DNA of 13,822 nt from an uncultured bacterium (GCA_902782905.1 CACZPB010000184.1:1-13822); one strand, 5' to 3'. Positions 1 to 6,741 are shown, numbered from the stretch's first letter. The notes: generated from the letters alone by a model not told the origin. Program-made: numbers and translations.

Positions 1-1540
1 TGTTTGTATAACCTGCTCCGTTTTCCTTTGGCTTGATTGAGGTCCCTGTTTTTGCCGCAATATTATAACTCGAATTCTTAATCGGAGACTTTCCTCTATT
101 TATGCTCTCGGTTAATAGCTCTGTCACAACTCTTGCGTGTTCAGGGCTCATAACCTGCGTTCTATGAATTTTAACAGCTTCTTCTTCAGGAGAATATTTA
201 ATAACATGAGGAGTAACACGCACTCCGTCATTTGCCAAGGCTGACACAGCAGAAACCATCTGAATAGCAGTAACAGAAGAACCATATCCATACCCCATTG
301 AGGCATGGTCAGAAGCATCCCATCTGTTAGGATTTTTAAGGAGCCCTACAGATTCCCCCGGCAAATCGATTCCCGTTTTTTCACCAAAACCGAATTTTTT
401 AAGCATATTATAATATTCGTGCCGACCCATCATTTGAGCAACGACAACTGAAGCGACATTACTTGAATGCTCAAACAAATACACCAAATCTATCATTCCT
501 GGATTCGGGCGACGAGCATAATCATAATTCTTAATTGTCCACCAACCGATTTTTATTTTCCCTGTATCGTTTATACGCGAATATCTGTTTATTTTCCCAA
601 GCTCAATTGCTGATGCTACTGTTATTGTTTTAAATGTAGACCCCGGAGGAAAAACATCCGTCAAAGTCCAGTTTTTTATCTGATAACTGGATGCATTTTT
701 GAAATTATTAGGATCAAAATACGGGTAAACCGCATAAGCTAATATCTCGCCATTTCGCGGATTCATGACAATAACAGCACCTCGTTGTGCATGAAATTTT
801 TCAATTGATTTCATCAATTCTTTTTCGCATACGTGCTGAACAGCCGCGTCAATAGTTAATTCGACATCTTTTCCTTTTACAGGTTTAGTAGCAGCAATCG
901 GATCGGTTGTAATATTATAAATTACCTTTCCTTTTGGCGTCATTTCAAATGTTGATTTTTTACCAACCATTTCAAGTTTATCGGCAGCAGTTAACTCTAC
1001 ACCTGACGCAACATCAGCATCGAAATTATAATACCCGAGTACATGCGCAGCCAAAGTCCCTTGCGGATATGTCCTTATGCTTTTTTTGTCCATAGGGATT
1101 TCCCGCAGATTTAATTTTGCAATTTCATCGCGAGTATGCCTGTCAACATTTTTCTTTAATGATATCAGAGATATATTTTGTCTGAGCTTTTCGGTCAAAT
1201 CATATTGAGATATCTTTAGTATCGGCGCAAGCATCTTGGCAAGCTCCTCCGGAGTATGAACAAAATCGGCTTTTCTTGCAAAAATATCATAATATACAGT
1301 ATCTGTAGCAAGTTTTATGCCATTTCTATCATAAATATCTCCGCGCATGACAAAAGAACTTGCGCGACGTTGATTTTTGGCTTTAACTCTAAAATGACGT
1401 ACATCCAGAACCTGAACACAAAACAGATAGAATATAAATAGCAATATCGCAATTAAAAATACAAGCTGAAACCACATGAGCCTGTCTGAAAACAACTTGT
1501 TTTTGTTTATGTTACTGCTTTTACGTCTTATGCTCCCCAT
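1..1540 (-). CDS. ftsI: FtsI-type penicillin-binding protein (peptidoglycan transpeptidase), 3' end beyond the window
   Basis: Class B penicillin-binding protein that cross-links peptidoglycan stem peptides, in this family usually at the division septum. 513 codons are present and the C-terminus lies off the left edge. A basic N-terminal tail is followed by one hydrophobic anchor (about residues 23-45), then the conserved RGDIYDRNG (66-74) of the pedestal domain. The transpeptidase domain has all three active-site motifs: STFK with the nucleophile Ser301, SSN at 359-361 and KTG at 497-499. Full-length relatives are roughly 550-650 residues, so about 50-100 residues are missing. The ATG at 1540 is the first possible start, because an in-frame TAA lies two codons upstream. 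There is no SD; a promoter sits directly against the start codon (separate entry). No mraZ, rsmH or ftsL lies upstream: the next gene is divergent, so this ftsI begins its own transcript. SpoVD or PBP2 naming is possible; the class B transpeptidase assignment is firm. Confidence 0.93.
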   Translation of the reverse strand, partial: MGSIRRKSSNINKNKLFSDRLMWFQLVFLIAILLFIFYLFCVQVLDVRHFRVKAKNQRRASSFVMRGDIYDRNGIKLATDTVYYDIFARKADFVHTPEELAKMLAPILKISQYDLTEKLRQNISLISLKKNVDRHTRDEIAKLNLREIPMDKKSIRTYPQGTLAAHVLGYYNFDADVASGVELTAADKLEMVGKKSTFEMTPKGKVIYNITTDPIAATKPVKGKDVELTIDAAVQHVCEKELMKSIEKFHAQRGAVIVMNPRNGEILAYAVYPYFDPNNFKNASSYQIKNWTLTDVFPPGSTFKTITVASAIELGKINRYSRINDTGKIKIGWWTIKNYDYARRPNPGMIDLVYLFEHSSNVASVVVAQMMGRHEYYNMLKKFGFGEKTGIDLPGESVGLLKNPNRWDASDHASMGYGYGSSVTAIQMVSAVSALANDGVRVTPHVIKYSPEEEAVKIHRTQVMSPEHARVVTELLTESINRGKSPIKNSSYNIAAKTGTSIKPKENGAGYTN

Positions 1541-1546
1541 ATTTTA

Positions 1547-1575
1547 ATGATATCACAACTATGACAGAGTGTGAA
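1547..1575 (-). promoter_or_regulatory. Promoter of ftsI, apparently leaderless
   Basis: Read on the minus strand: TTCACA (1575-1570, five of six consensus bases), a 17-base spacer, then TATCAT (1552-1547, five of six) preceded by TGA, giving an extended TGn -10. Only six bases separate the hexamer from the ATG at 1540, so the predicted transcription start falls on or next to the start codon. No SD lies upstream of the ATG. The sequence match is good; leaderless use is inferred. Confidence 0.68.
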
Positions 1576-1703
1576 TAACGTAAAGATATGCAAACAAGAA
1601 TTTGTGAATACTCCGAAAGTTTGACGTTTTTAAGCTTTGTTAAACTTTTTATAGAGCATACATGCCACAATTATCCAGTTGGGCAATCTTTTTAAGTGTA
1701 CTT

Positions 1704-1732
1704 TTGACATTTTATCTGAAATGCCTTGTATT
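1704..1732 (+). promoter_or_regulatory. Possible upstream promoter or repeated promoter-like element
   Basis: TTGACA at 1704-1709 is followed after 17 bases by TGTATT (1727-1732), a weak -10. The first 12 bases (TTGACATTTTAT) recur exactly at the start of the stronger promoter 69 bases downstream. It may be a weak second promoter for the 88-residue protein gene or a degenerate duplicate. Confidence 0.3.
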
Positions 1733-1772
1733 ACGAGCGTTCGACCTTATTAACAAAACTTAACACGGGCTA

Positions 1773-1801
1773 TTGACATTTTATTCAATATGTAGCATAA
1801 T
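1773..1801 (+). promoter_or_regulatory. Consensus sigma-70-type promoter for the 88-residue protein gene
   Basis: A perfect TTGACA (1773-1778), a 17-base spacer and CATAAT (1796-1801, five of six) form the best vegetative promoter in the window. The predicted start near 1808 leaves a leader of about 59 bases that includes a short stem-loop at 1816-1834 and an SD at 1854-1858. Confidence 0.75.
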
Positions 1802-1866
1802 AAAATTGTTAGATGAAGTGTTAAACAAACACTTAATAAAAAACAAGGTTCACAGAGGTGACGGAT

Positions 1867-2133
1867 ATGAAAATAAATAAAATATATAATATAAACTTTA
1901 AAGATAACGTTTTATCAAGAGAAATGGATTCTCAAAACGCCATTCTTATGTTGAGAGATCCGAATGCTTCTATCAAGTTTCAACAAAGCAGAGAGATTGC
2001 TCAAAACGCAGATTCAATTAGTTCCAATCCACTAAAGGCTCTTGGATACAAATTGTACAGAACTTTTAACATGATTAGAGATAACGAACCCGAAATTCAA
2101 AATGATAACACACATTTGAACACATTAGCTTAA
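1867..2133 (+). CDS. Small protein of unknown function, 88 residues
   Basis: I do not recognise a characterised family. The ATG at 1867 is preferred over the in-frame GTG at 1858, because the GTG overlaps the SD (AGAGG, 1854-1858), which lies eight bases before the ATG. The protein is soluble, mixed-charge and Asn/Ser-rich, with no signal peptide or membrane segment. It begins MKINKIYNINFK, and its C-terminal third (SNPLKALGYKLYRTFNMIRDNEPE) looks helical. I have an impression, which I cannot check here, that small proteins opening with a similar K-I-N...I-N-F motif are frequent in Gastranaerophilales genomes. The gene is monocistronic: it has its own consensus promoter, and an intrinsic terminator lies 38 bases after the stop codon. 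A strong promoter and its own terminator on so short a gene argue for real, possibly abundant expression. Confidence 0.72.
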   Translation: MKINKIYNINFKDNVLSREMDSQNAILMLRDPNASIKFQQSREIAQNADSISSNPLKALGYKLYRTFNMIRDNEPEIQNDNTHLNTLA

Positions 2134-2171
2134 GAAATATAAATCTATAATATAATACACACACATAATTC

Positions 2172-2208
2172 AGCGGTAATTCACACAATTATCGCTTTTA
2201 CTTTTTTA
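2172..2208 (+). terminator. Intrinsic terminator of the 88-residue protein gene
   Basis: AGCGGTAATT (2172-2181) pairs with AATTATCGCT (2187-2196), giving ten pairs including one G-U, around the five-base loop CACAC. A T-rich tract follows directly (2197-2208, interrupted by AC). This separates the small gene from the prfA operon. Confidence 0.8.
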
Positions 2209-2232
2209 TATAAGGATTTTTATCTATGTTTC

Positions 2233-2241
2233 TGTTATAAT
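2233..2241 (+). promoter_or_regulatory. Extended -10 promoter of the prfA-ylxR-infB operon
   Basis: TGTTATAAT at 2233-2241 is a perfect -10 hexamer with the TGn extension. The -35 region is only a T-rich run near 2217-2222. The predicted start near 2248 gives a leader of about 18 bases carrying the SD AGGGGA (2251-2256) nine bases before the prfA ATG. Confidence 0.62.
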
Positions 2242-2265
2242 CCAATCAAAAGGGGATTTTTAAAA

Positions 2266-3348
2266 ATGAAAGACATGCTAGACAAAATCGTTCAGATTGA
2301 AAAAAAATACATAGAATTAGGTGAAACCTTGTCTGATCCGAACGTAATAGCCGACTACAACAAGTTTCGAGACCTTTCAAAACAGAGAAAGTCTATGGAA
2401 GCAACTGTTGAACTGTATTATGCTTGGAAAAAGGCTACAGACGCAATTGAAGAAGCAAAACAGCTGATACACGAAGAAAAAGACGAAGAAATGAAAGCTT
2501 TTTTGAAAGCTGAGATGGAAGAAAACGAAGCCAAACTTCCTGAGTACGAAGAAAAGATGAAGGTTCTTCTCCTCCCTCGTGACCCTATGGATGACAAAGA
2601 CATTATGCTTGAAATCAGAGGCGGCGCAGGCGGAGATGAAGCCAATATTTTCGCGGGAGATTTAGCGAGAATGTATCTCAAGTACGCTGATAAGCAGGGT
2701 TGGCAGACACAAATTCTTTCAAAAACAGAATGCGAAGCTGGCGGATACTCTGAAATCATCATTTCCATAAAGGGTGATGCTGTTTATTCGCAGCTTAAAT
2801 ATGAATCAGGAGTCCACAGAGTACAAAGAGTTCCAGAAACCGAGTCACAAGGAAGGGTTCACACATCTACTGCAACAGTTGCGGTTATGCCGGAAGTTGA
2901 TGATGTGGAAATTGAAATCAGACCGGAAGATATTGAAATGTCAACAGCTCGCTCAGGCGGTGCCGGCGGTCAAAATGTTAACAAGGTTGAAACTGCTGCA
3001 AGATTATTCCACAAACCTACAGGCATAATGATTTTCTGTACGGAAGAACGTTCACAGTTACAGAACAAAGAACGAGCAATGCAGATTTTGCGCTCTAAAT
3101 TATATGATTTGGAAGTTCAAAAGCAAATGCAGGAAATAACAGACCTTCGTAGGTCACAAGTCGGAACAGGCGACAGAAGTGAACGTATCAGAACTTATAA
3201 TTTTCCGCAGGGTCGTTTGACAGACCATAGAATTAACCATAACTTGAATGTTTGGACAGTAATTGACGGTGATTTGGATGAGCTCATTCATTTATTGGTT
3301 GAATACGACCAAAAATTAAAGTTAGAAAAGCTTGCTGAAGTAGGATAA
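2266..3348 (+). CDS. prfA: Peptide chain release factor 1 (RF1)
   Basis: Class I release factor that recognises UAA and UAG in the ribosomal A site and triggers peptidyl-tRNA hydrolysis. At 360 residues it matches the usual length. The N-terminal helical domain (about 1-105) precedes the codon-recognition domain. The P-x-T tripeptide that reads the stop codon is PET at 190-192, where PAT is common, in the context VQRVPETESQGRVHTSTATVAVMPE; RF2 would have SPF. The catalytic GGQ is at 234-236, in SGGAGGQNVNK. The C-terminal part contains the usual SERIRTYNFPQGRLTDHR. The sequence looks cyanobacterial in several blocks. The ATG has a good SD (AGGGGA). It leads an operon with ylxR and infB; ylxR's SD lies in the last codons of this gene. 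The methyltransferase gene prmC, often found directly downstream of prfA, is absent here. Confidence 0.97.
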   Translation: MKDMLDKIVQIEKKYIELGETLSDPNVIADYNKFRDLSKQRKSMEATVELYYAWKKATDAIEEAKQLIHEEKDEEMKAFLKAEMEENEAKLPEYEEKMKVLLLPRDPMDDKDIMLEIRGGAGGDEANIFAGDLARMYLKYADKQGWQTQILSKTECEAGGYSEIIISIKGDAVYSQLKYESGVHRVQRVPETESQGRVHTSTATVAVMPEVDDVEIEIRPEDIEMSTARSGGAGGQNVNKVETAARLFHKPTGIMIFCTEERSQLQNKERAMQILRSKLYDLEVQKQMQEITDLRRSQVGTGDRSERIRTYNFPQGRLTDHRINHNLNVWTVIDGDLDELIHLLVEYDQKLKLEKLAEVG

Positions 3349-3353
3349 AATTA

Positions 3354-3608
3354 TTGGAACATAAAAGAAAGTGCGTGGCTTGCGGTGAGCTTAAAGCGGC
3401 AAGTGAGCTAATAAAAATAACAAAAGAATATACAAGCGGAAAGCTTTTTGTACAGCCAAATTCCAAGACATTTGGCAGATCTGCATATCTTTGTTATAAT
3501 CAAGAGTGTATAAAAGGTGCATTAAAAAAAGACAAACTTAAACGAGCGCTTAAATATAAAGGCAACGAGGATTTGAAAGGACTATTGGATGGACAGTTTA
3601 AGAGTTAG
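3354..3608 (+). CDS. ylxR: YlxR-family (DUF448) RNA-binding protein
   Basis: Small nucleic-acid-binding protein of the YlxR/DUF448 family, 84 residues, typical length. It shows the family pattern: an N-terminal basic CVACG segment (CVxCG/R in relatives), a central ELIKI strand, then GRSAYLC followed by a Cys five residues further on and a basic helix ending KLKRALK. Translation is predicted from TTG at 3354: no ATG is available, and TAGGA at 3341-3345, inside the end of prfA, lies eight bases upstream. It starts six bases after the prfA stop codon and overlaps infB by 20 bases, so all three are probably translationally coupled. In most bacteria ylxR lies between nusA and infB; here nusA is replaced by prfA. 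Homologues have been proposed as RNA-binding regulators or RNase P-associated factors; its exact role here is unknown. Confidence 0.9.
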   Translation: MEHKRKCVACGELKAASELIKITKEYTSGKLFVQPNSKTFGRSAYLCYNQECIKGALKKDKLKRALKYKGNEDLKGLLDGQFKS

Positions 3609-6123
3609 TGAATTAGCCAAAGAGCTAGGGAAAACAAGTAAAGAGGTTATTGAAAAATTTGCAGAGATTGATATTATTGTAAAATCTCACTCAAATACTG
3701 TAACTCCTGCGCAAATTCGCAAACTAAAAGAACATTTAGGCATTGCCGTTCAAAAATCCTCATCTAAACCAAAAGCCTTTATCGTTAAAAAAGCAAAAAC
3801 TCAACCGGAAGAAGTCCAAGAAACACCTAAAAAAGAAACACTAAAACCATCCGCACCACAAATTGAGCGCATACAAAGAGCTCCTAAAGACGTTAAAGTT
3901 GAAAAAATAGAAAAACCAATTGTTGAAGAAAGAAAAGAAGAACCTGTTATTAAAAAAGCTGAAAAGCCGCAGATTCACATAGAAAGAACAAAGATCGAAT
4001 ATAAAACTCCTTCCAGAATTGAGATTGTAAGAAAAGCTCCGCCAAAAGGGGTAAATGTTGTTAAAGAAGGCGCAGGACAGAGTGCAAAAGCAGCCGGAGA
4101 CAAAAAACCTTTCAACAAGGGCGGAGATAAAAAAATTGTAGAACGCAGAATTATTCCTCAAGAAATCTATGAAGGAAAAGGCGGTCCTTCCTCTAAACGC
4201 AGAGGTGATAACAAAAAGAAAGACAAGGATTATAACTCTAAAAAAGAAGATCAGGAGATGATTTCTCTTGAAAAAGCTGCCGCTCAAAAACATAAAAAGA
4301 AAACTCACAAAGAAGAAGCTGTAGAAGAAGTAAAATCACTTGTTGTAAACGAGCCAATGACAATTCAGGAGCTTGCAGACAAAATTCAAAAAACACCTGC
4401 TGAAATCGTTAAATTCCTTATGTTCCAAGGGATTATGGCAACAGTTAACCAATTGATAGATGTTGAAACAATAAAGAAAGTTTGCGCAGAATACGAACTT
4501 GAAGTTCTTGAAGAAGATTTTGAAGCGTTTATTGAAGAAGAAATGGAAAAAGAGCAAAAACAAAAAGCTCTGACAGAAGTTGATAAAAAACTGCTCAAAA
4601 AGCGAGCACCCGTTGTTTCAATTATGGGTCACGTTGACCACGGTAAAACAACGCTTCTTGACAGTATCAGAGCTTCCAAACACAAAATCGTTGCAACCGA
4701 AGTCGGCGGTATTACTCAATCTATCGGTGCTTATACTGTTTATCTTGATAATAAGCATGAAAAGAAAATTGTATTTGTGGATACTCCGGGGCACGAAGCG
4801 TTTACAGAAATGCGTGCAAGAGGTGCTAAGGCTACAGATATTGCCATTTTGGTTGTTGCGGCAGACGACGGTATAATGCCTCAAACTATAGAGGCCATTA
4901 ACCACGCTAAAGCCGCAGAAGTGCCGATTATTGTTGCTGTCAACAAGTGCGATAAGCCTGGGGCAAATCCTGACAGAGTACTTCAACAATTAACGGAACA
5001 CGGTCTCGTTCCTGAAGCTTGGGGCGGTGATACAATTACAGTCAATGTTTCAGCGCTTATGGGCGACGGTATTGATGAACTTCTTGAATATATCTTGCTC
5101 GTTGCGGATGTTCAAGACCTTAAGGCGAATCCGAAGGCAGAAGCTTCAGGTGTTGTAATTGAAGCGAACTTGGATAAAGGTAAAGGTCCTGTTGCTACAC
5201 TTCTTGTACAAAACGGTACATTAAGAGCAGGTAATTGTGTAGTTGTTGGTACTGCTTGCGGCAGAGTAAGAGCACTGTTATCAGACTCGGGTGAAAGAAT
5301 TAATAAGGCAGAACCTTCTACTCCTGTTGAGATTTTAGGTCTTTCTGAAGTTCCGAATGCAGGTGATTATTTTGAAGTAGTTCAAAACGAAAAAGAAATG
5401 AAAGCAATTGTTGACAAGCGCAAGGAAAAAGAACGTAATAAACGTCTTGAAGCTATGCTTCCTGCACACATGAGACGTGAAGCGGGTGCTGCTGAGGATG
5501 ACGTTCCGCATCTTAACCTTATTATCAAGGCTAACACTCACGGTTCGGCTGAGGCTGTATCACAGGCGATTGCTCAATTTGAATCAAAAGAAATTGTTAC
5601 CAAAATTATCCACGTAGGTGTTGGTGATATTTCAGAAGCTGATGTTATGTTAGCATCTGCATCTAACGCACTAATTCTCGGCTTCACGGTTAAAGAAGAC
5701 GCCAACGCTCTTGCTGCGGCAGAAAGAGAAGGCGTAACGATTAAGAAATACGATATCATTTATCAAATTCTTGAAGATATTGAAAACACGATGATTTCAC
5801 TTCTTTCACCTGAAGTTAAGGAAATCCAAACAGGTCAGGTTGAAATCAGACAAATATTTACTATCGGTAAAATTCAAAAGATTGCAGGATGTTATGTTAC
5901 GGAAGGTAAGGTTAACAGAAACGATACTGCAACTATCTACCGTGATGGCGTTGAAATCTTCAAGGGCGCAATTGACCAGCTAAAACGTTTCAAAGATGAC
6001 GTTAAAGAAGTCGCTCAAGGCTTTGAATGCGGTCTTTCGTTTGTTAAATTCAACGACATCCAAGAGGGTGATATCGTTAAATTTACTACAACAGAAGAAG
6101 TTGAAAAAACCGAGCTTGTTTAA
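3589..6123 (+). CDS. infB: Translation initiation factor IF-2
   Basis: GTPase that delivers fMet-tRNA to the 30S subunit and promotes subunit joining. 844 residues. An IF2_N module occupies residues 1-50 (LRVSELAKELGKTSKEVIEKF). A long Lys/Glu/Pro-rich, probably disordered linker (about 55-245) leads to a second IF2_N module (about 250-305). The G domain starts near 340: G1 GHVDHGKT 347-354, G2 around GGITQSIGAY, G3 DTPGHE 398-403, G4 NKCD 452-455, G5 SAL 488-490. The beta-barrel domain II, domain III and the C-terminal fMet-tRNA-binding domain follow, and the protein is complete at its C-terminus. The ATG at 3589 lies inside ylxR; AAGGA (3577-3581) is seven bases upstream. It is the last gene of the operon: rbfA, truB and ribF do not follow, and a hairpin lies 33 bases after the stop codon. 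Confidence 0.98.
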   Translation: MDSLRVSELAKELGKTSKEVIEKFAEIDIIVKSHSNTVTPAQIRKLKEHLGIAVQKSSSKPKAFIVKKAKTQPEEVQETPKKETLKPSAPQIERIQRAPKDVKVEKIEKPIVEERKEEPVIKKAEKPQIHIERTKIEYKTPSRIEIVRKAPPKGVNVVKEGAGQSAKAAGDKKPFNKGGDKKIVERRIIPQEIYEGKGGPSSKRRGDNKKKDKDYNSKKEDQEMISLEKAAAQKHKKKTHKEEAVEEVKSLVVNEPMTIQELADKIQKTPAEIVKFLMFQGIMATVNQLIDVETIKKVCAEYELEVLEEDFEAFIEEEMEKEQKQKALTEVDKKLLKKRAPVVSIMGHVDHGKTTLLDSIRASKHKIVATEVGGITQSIGAYTVYLDNKHEKKIVFVDTPGHEAFTEMRARGAKATDIAILVVAADDGIMPQTIEAINHAKAAEVPIIVAVNKCDKPGANPDRVLQQLTEHGLVPEAWGGDTITVNVSALMGDGIDELLEYILLVADVQDLKANPKAEASGVVIEANLDKGKGPVATLLVQNGTLRAGNCVVVGTACGRVRALLSDSGERINKAEPSTPVEILGLSEVPNAGDYFEVVQNEKEMKAIVDKRKEKERNKRLEAMLPAHMRREAGAAEDDVPHLNLIIKANTHGSAEAVSQAIAQFESKEIVTKIIHVGVGDISEADVMLASASNALILGFTVKEDANALAAAEREGVTIKKYDIIYQILEDIENTMISLLSPEVKEIQTGQVEIRQIFTIGKIQKIAGCYVTEGKVNRNDTATIYRDGVEIFKGAIDQLKRFKDDVKEVAQGFECGLSFVKFNDIQEGDIVKFTTTEEVEKTELV

Positions 6124-6156
6124 TAAATACGCAAAAGCCAAAAATAAATTAATATT

Positions 6157-6186
6157 GATGGGTGCGATAAAAATATCGCACCCATC
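6157..6186. terminator. Hairpin between convergent infB and HTH gene, probable bidirectional terminator
   Basis: GATGGGTGCGATA (6157-6169) and TATCGCACCCATC (6174-6186) pair perfectly over 13 bp around the loop AAAA. It lies between two convergent genes. The downstream tracts are only moderately T-rich: CTACATTCTTTCTACCTTTTT on the plus strand and AATATTAATTTATTTTT on the minus strand. So it may act as a terminator in both directions, but it lacks the immediate U-run of a textbook one. Its GC-rich arms contrast with the surrounding DNA, so it could also be a repeated extragenic palindrome. Confidence 0.6.
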
Positions 6187-6197
6187 CTACATTCTTT

Positions 6198-6404
6198 CTA
6201 CCTTTTTATAAGGTTTATTTCATAGCCCAATATTTCTACAATGTTTTTGTATTCTTCATAACGTAAAGTACCGTTGGTTAATTTTTGGGACAAAGTTTTT
6301 AATGTATATTTTTTATCAGTTTTTTCTGTTAACTTTTTCGCCATATCAGTAATTGTACAGCTTTCTTTGGCTAATAAACTTTTTATATCTTCTTTTACAG
6401 TCAT
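6198..6404 (-). CDS. Small helix-turn-helix-like protein, 68 residues
   Basis: Predicted all-helical protein resembling small HTH proteins. The segment CTITDMAKKLTEKTDKKYTLKTLSQKLTNGTLRYEEYKNIVEILGYEI (about residues 16-63) has the layout of an xre-like or DUF6471-like domain: a helix opening 'ITDMAKKL', a second 'TLKTLSQKL' helix, then a 'RYEEYKNIVEILGYEI' helix typical of the end of such domains. It has no other domain, so if it binds DNA it would do so as a small dimeric regulator. The ATG at 6404 has an SD, AGAGGA (6416-6411), six bases upstream. It is divergent from a 68-residue gene, and the 130-base interval between them carries an exact 11-base repeat that could be its operator. It is convergent with infB, sharing the hairpin at 6157-6186. 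Family assignment is by pattern only. Confidence 0.7.
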   Translation of the reverse strand: MTVKEDIKSLLAKESCTITDMAKKLTEKTDKKYTLKTLSQKLTNGTLRYEEYKNIVEILGYEINLIKR

Positions 6405-6431
6405 AATAAATCCTCTTATTAATTATACTTT

Positions 6432-6514
6432 TTTATAGATAATTTGACATATTTATGGAATTATCTTAAAATTAATCCATATCATAAAAGATATATCCAT
6501 ATATTTATAGATAA
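6432..6514. repeat. Direct repeat flanking the divergent promoter region, candidate operator
   Basis: TTTATAGATAA occurs exactly at 6432-6442 and at 6504-6514, 72 bases apart. A second shorter repeat, ATCCATAT, occurs at 6475-6482 and 6495-6502, 20 bases apart. The first copy lies just before the -35 of the rightward promoter, and the second lies in the leader of the 68-residue gene. The DNA is very AT-rich, so chance recurrence is possible; binding by the adjacent HTH protein is inference. Confidence 0.35.
6444..6472 (+). promoter_or_regulatory. Promoter of the 68-residue helical protein gene
   Basis: A perfect TTGACA (6444-6449), a 17-base spacer and TAAAAT (6467-6472, five of six) form a strong promoter match. 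The predicted start near 6479 leaves a leader of about 56 bases ending in a purine-rich SD. On the opposite strand a TATAAT (6427-6422) could serve the HTH gene, with a leader of only about 11 bases beginning at its SD; its -35 would overlap this TTGACA. Confidence 0.68.
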
Positions 6515-6534
6515 GTGTAAAGGAAGGAAAGAAT

Positions 6535-6741
6535 ATGAATGAGGAACTAGAATCAAGAATTAATGATATTGGTGCAAAAATTGATATCGTAGAATCTCTG
6601 CATAATGCAATAATGTCAGGATTGTTAGGCGCTGATTGTATCAGTGAAAAAGATGTATATAACTTTGTGTATCTACTTGAAGATAAGATAAAAGATTTAA
6701 AATTAGAACAAGATAGTTTAATCGATGATTTAAGAATCTGA
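6535..6741 (+). CDS. Small acidic helical protein of unknown function, 68 residues
   Basis: I do not recognise the family. The protein is acidic and predicted almost entirely helical: an N-terminal heptad-like helix (MNEELESRINDIGAKIDIVESL), a short apolar middle with a Gly/Cys turn (SGLLGADCIS), and a second amphipathic helix (VYNFVYLLEDKIKDLKLEQDSL). This suggests a short antiparallel coiled-coil hairpin that may dimerise. There is no signal peptide or transmembrane segment. The SD AAGGAAGG is well placed before the ATG at 6535. It is transcribed from its own promoter, divergently from the HTH-like gene, and the arrangement resembles a small regulator and target pair. It ends in TGA, showing that TGA is a stop codon in this genome. 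Confidence 0.68.
   Translation: MNEELESRINDIGAKIDIVESLHNAIMSGLLGADCISEKDVYNFVYLLEDKIKDLKLEQDSLIDDLRI

Larger units (their letters stand above)
1541..1857. other. Divergent intergenic region between ftsI and the 88-residue protein gene
   Basis: This 317-base stretch holds no ORF or RNA gene that I can support. It contains the ftsI promoter at its left end, a consensus promoter at 1773-1801 for the rightward gene, and a second TTGACA-containing copy of the same sequence at 1704-1732. A 7-bp stem (AAGTGTT 1816-1822 with AACACTT 1828-1834, loop AAACA) lies in the predicted leader of the rightward gene. Apart from these it is featureless AT-rich DNA. Confidence 0.6.

Noticed and set aside
1816..1834. 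Leader stem-loop as a riboswitch
   Set aside because: A 7-bp stem with a 5-base loop in a leader of about 59 bases has no conserved aptamer features that I recognise.
1858..1866. GTG at 1858 as start of the 88-residue protein
   Set aside because: It overlaps the SD that serves the ATG at 1867, and no SD lies upstream of it.
2418..2768. 116-codon open frame on the minus strand inside prfA
   Set aside because: It lies wholly antisense to a well-conserved RF1 sequence, has no SD, and its Ser/Phe/Ile-rich composition is what the reverse of a Glu/Lys-rich gene gives.
3841..4308. 155-codon open frame on the minus strand inside infB
   Set aside because: It is Phe/Asn/Arg-rich and antisense to the Lys/Glu/Pro-rich linker of IF-2; the composition explains the lack of stop codons. 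There is no SD and no recognisable domain.
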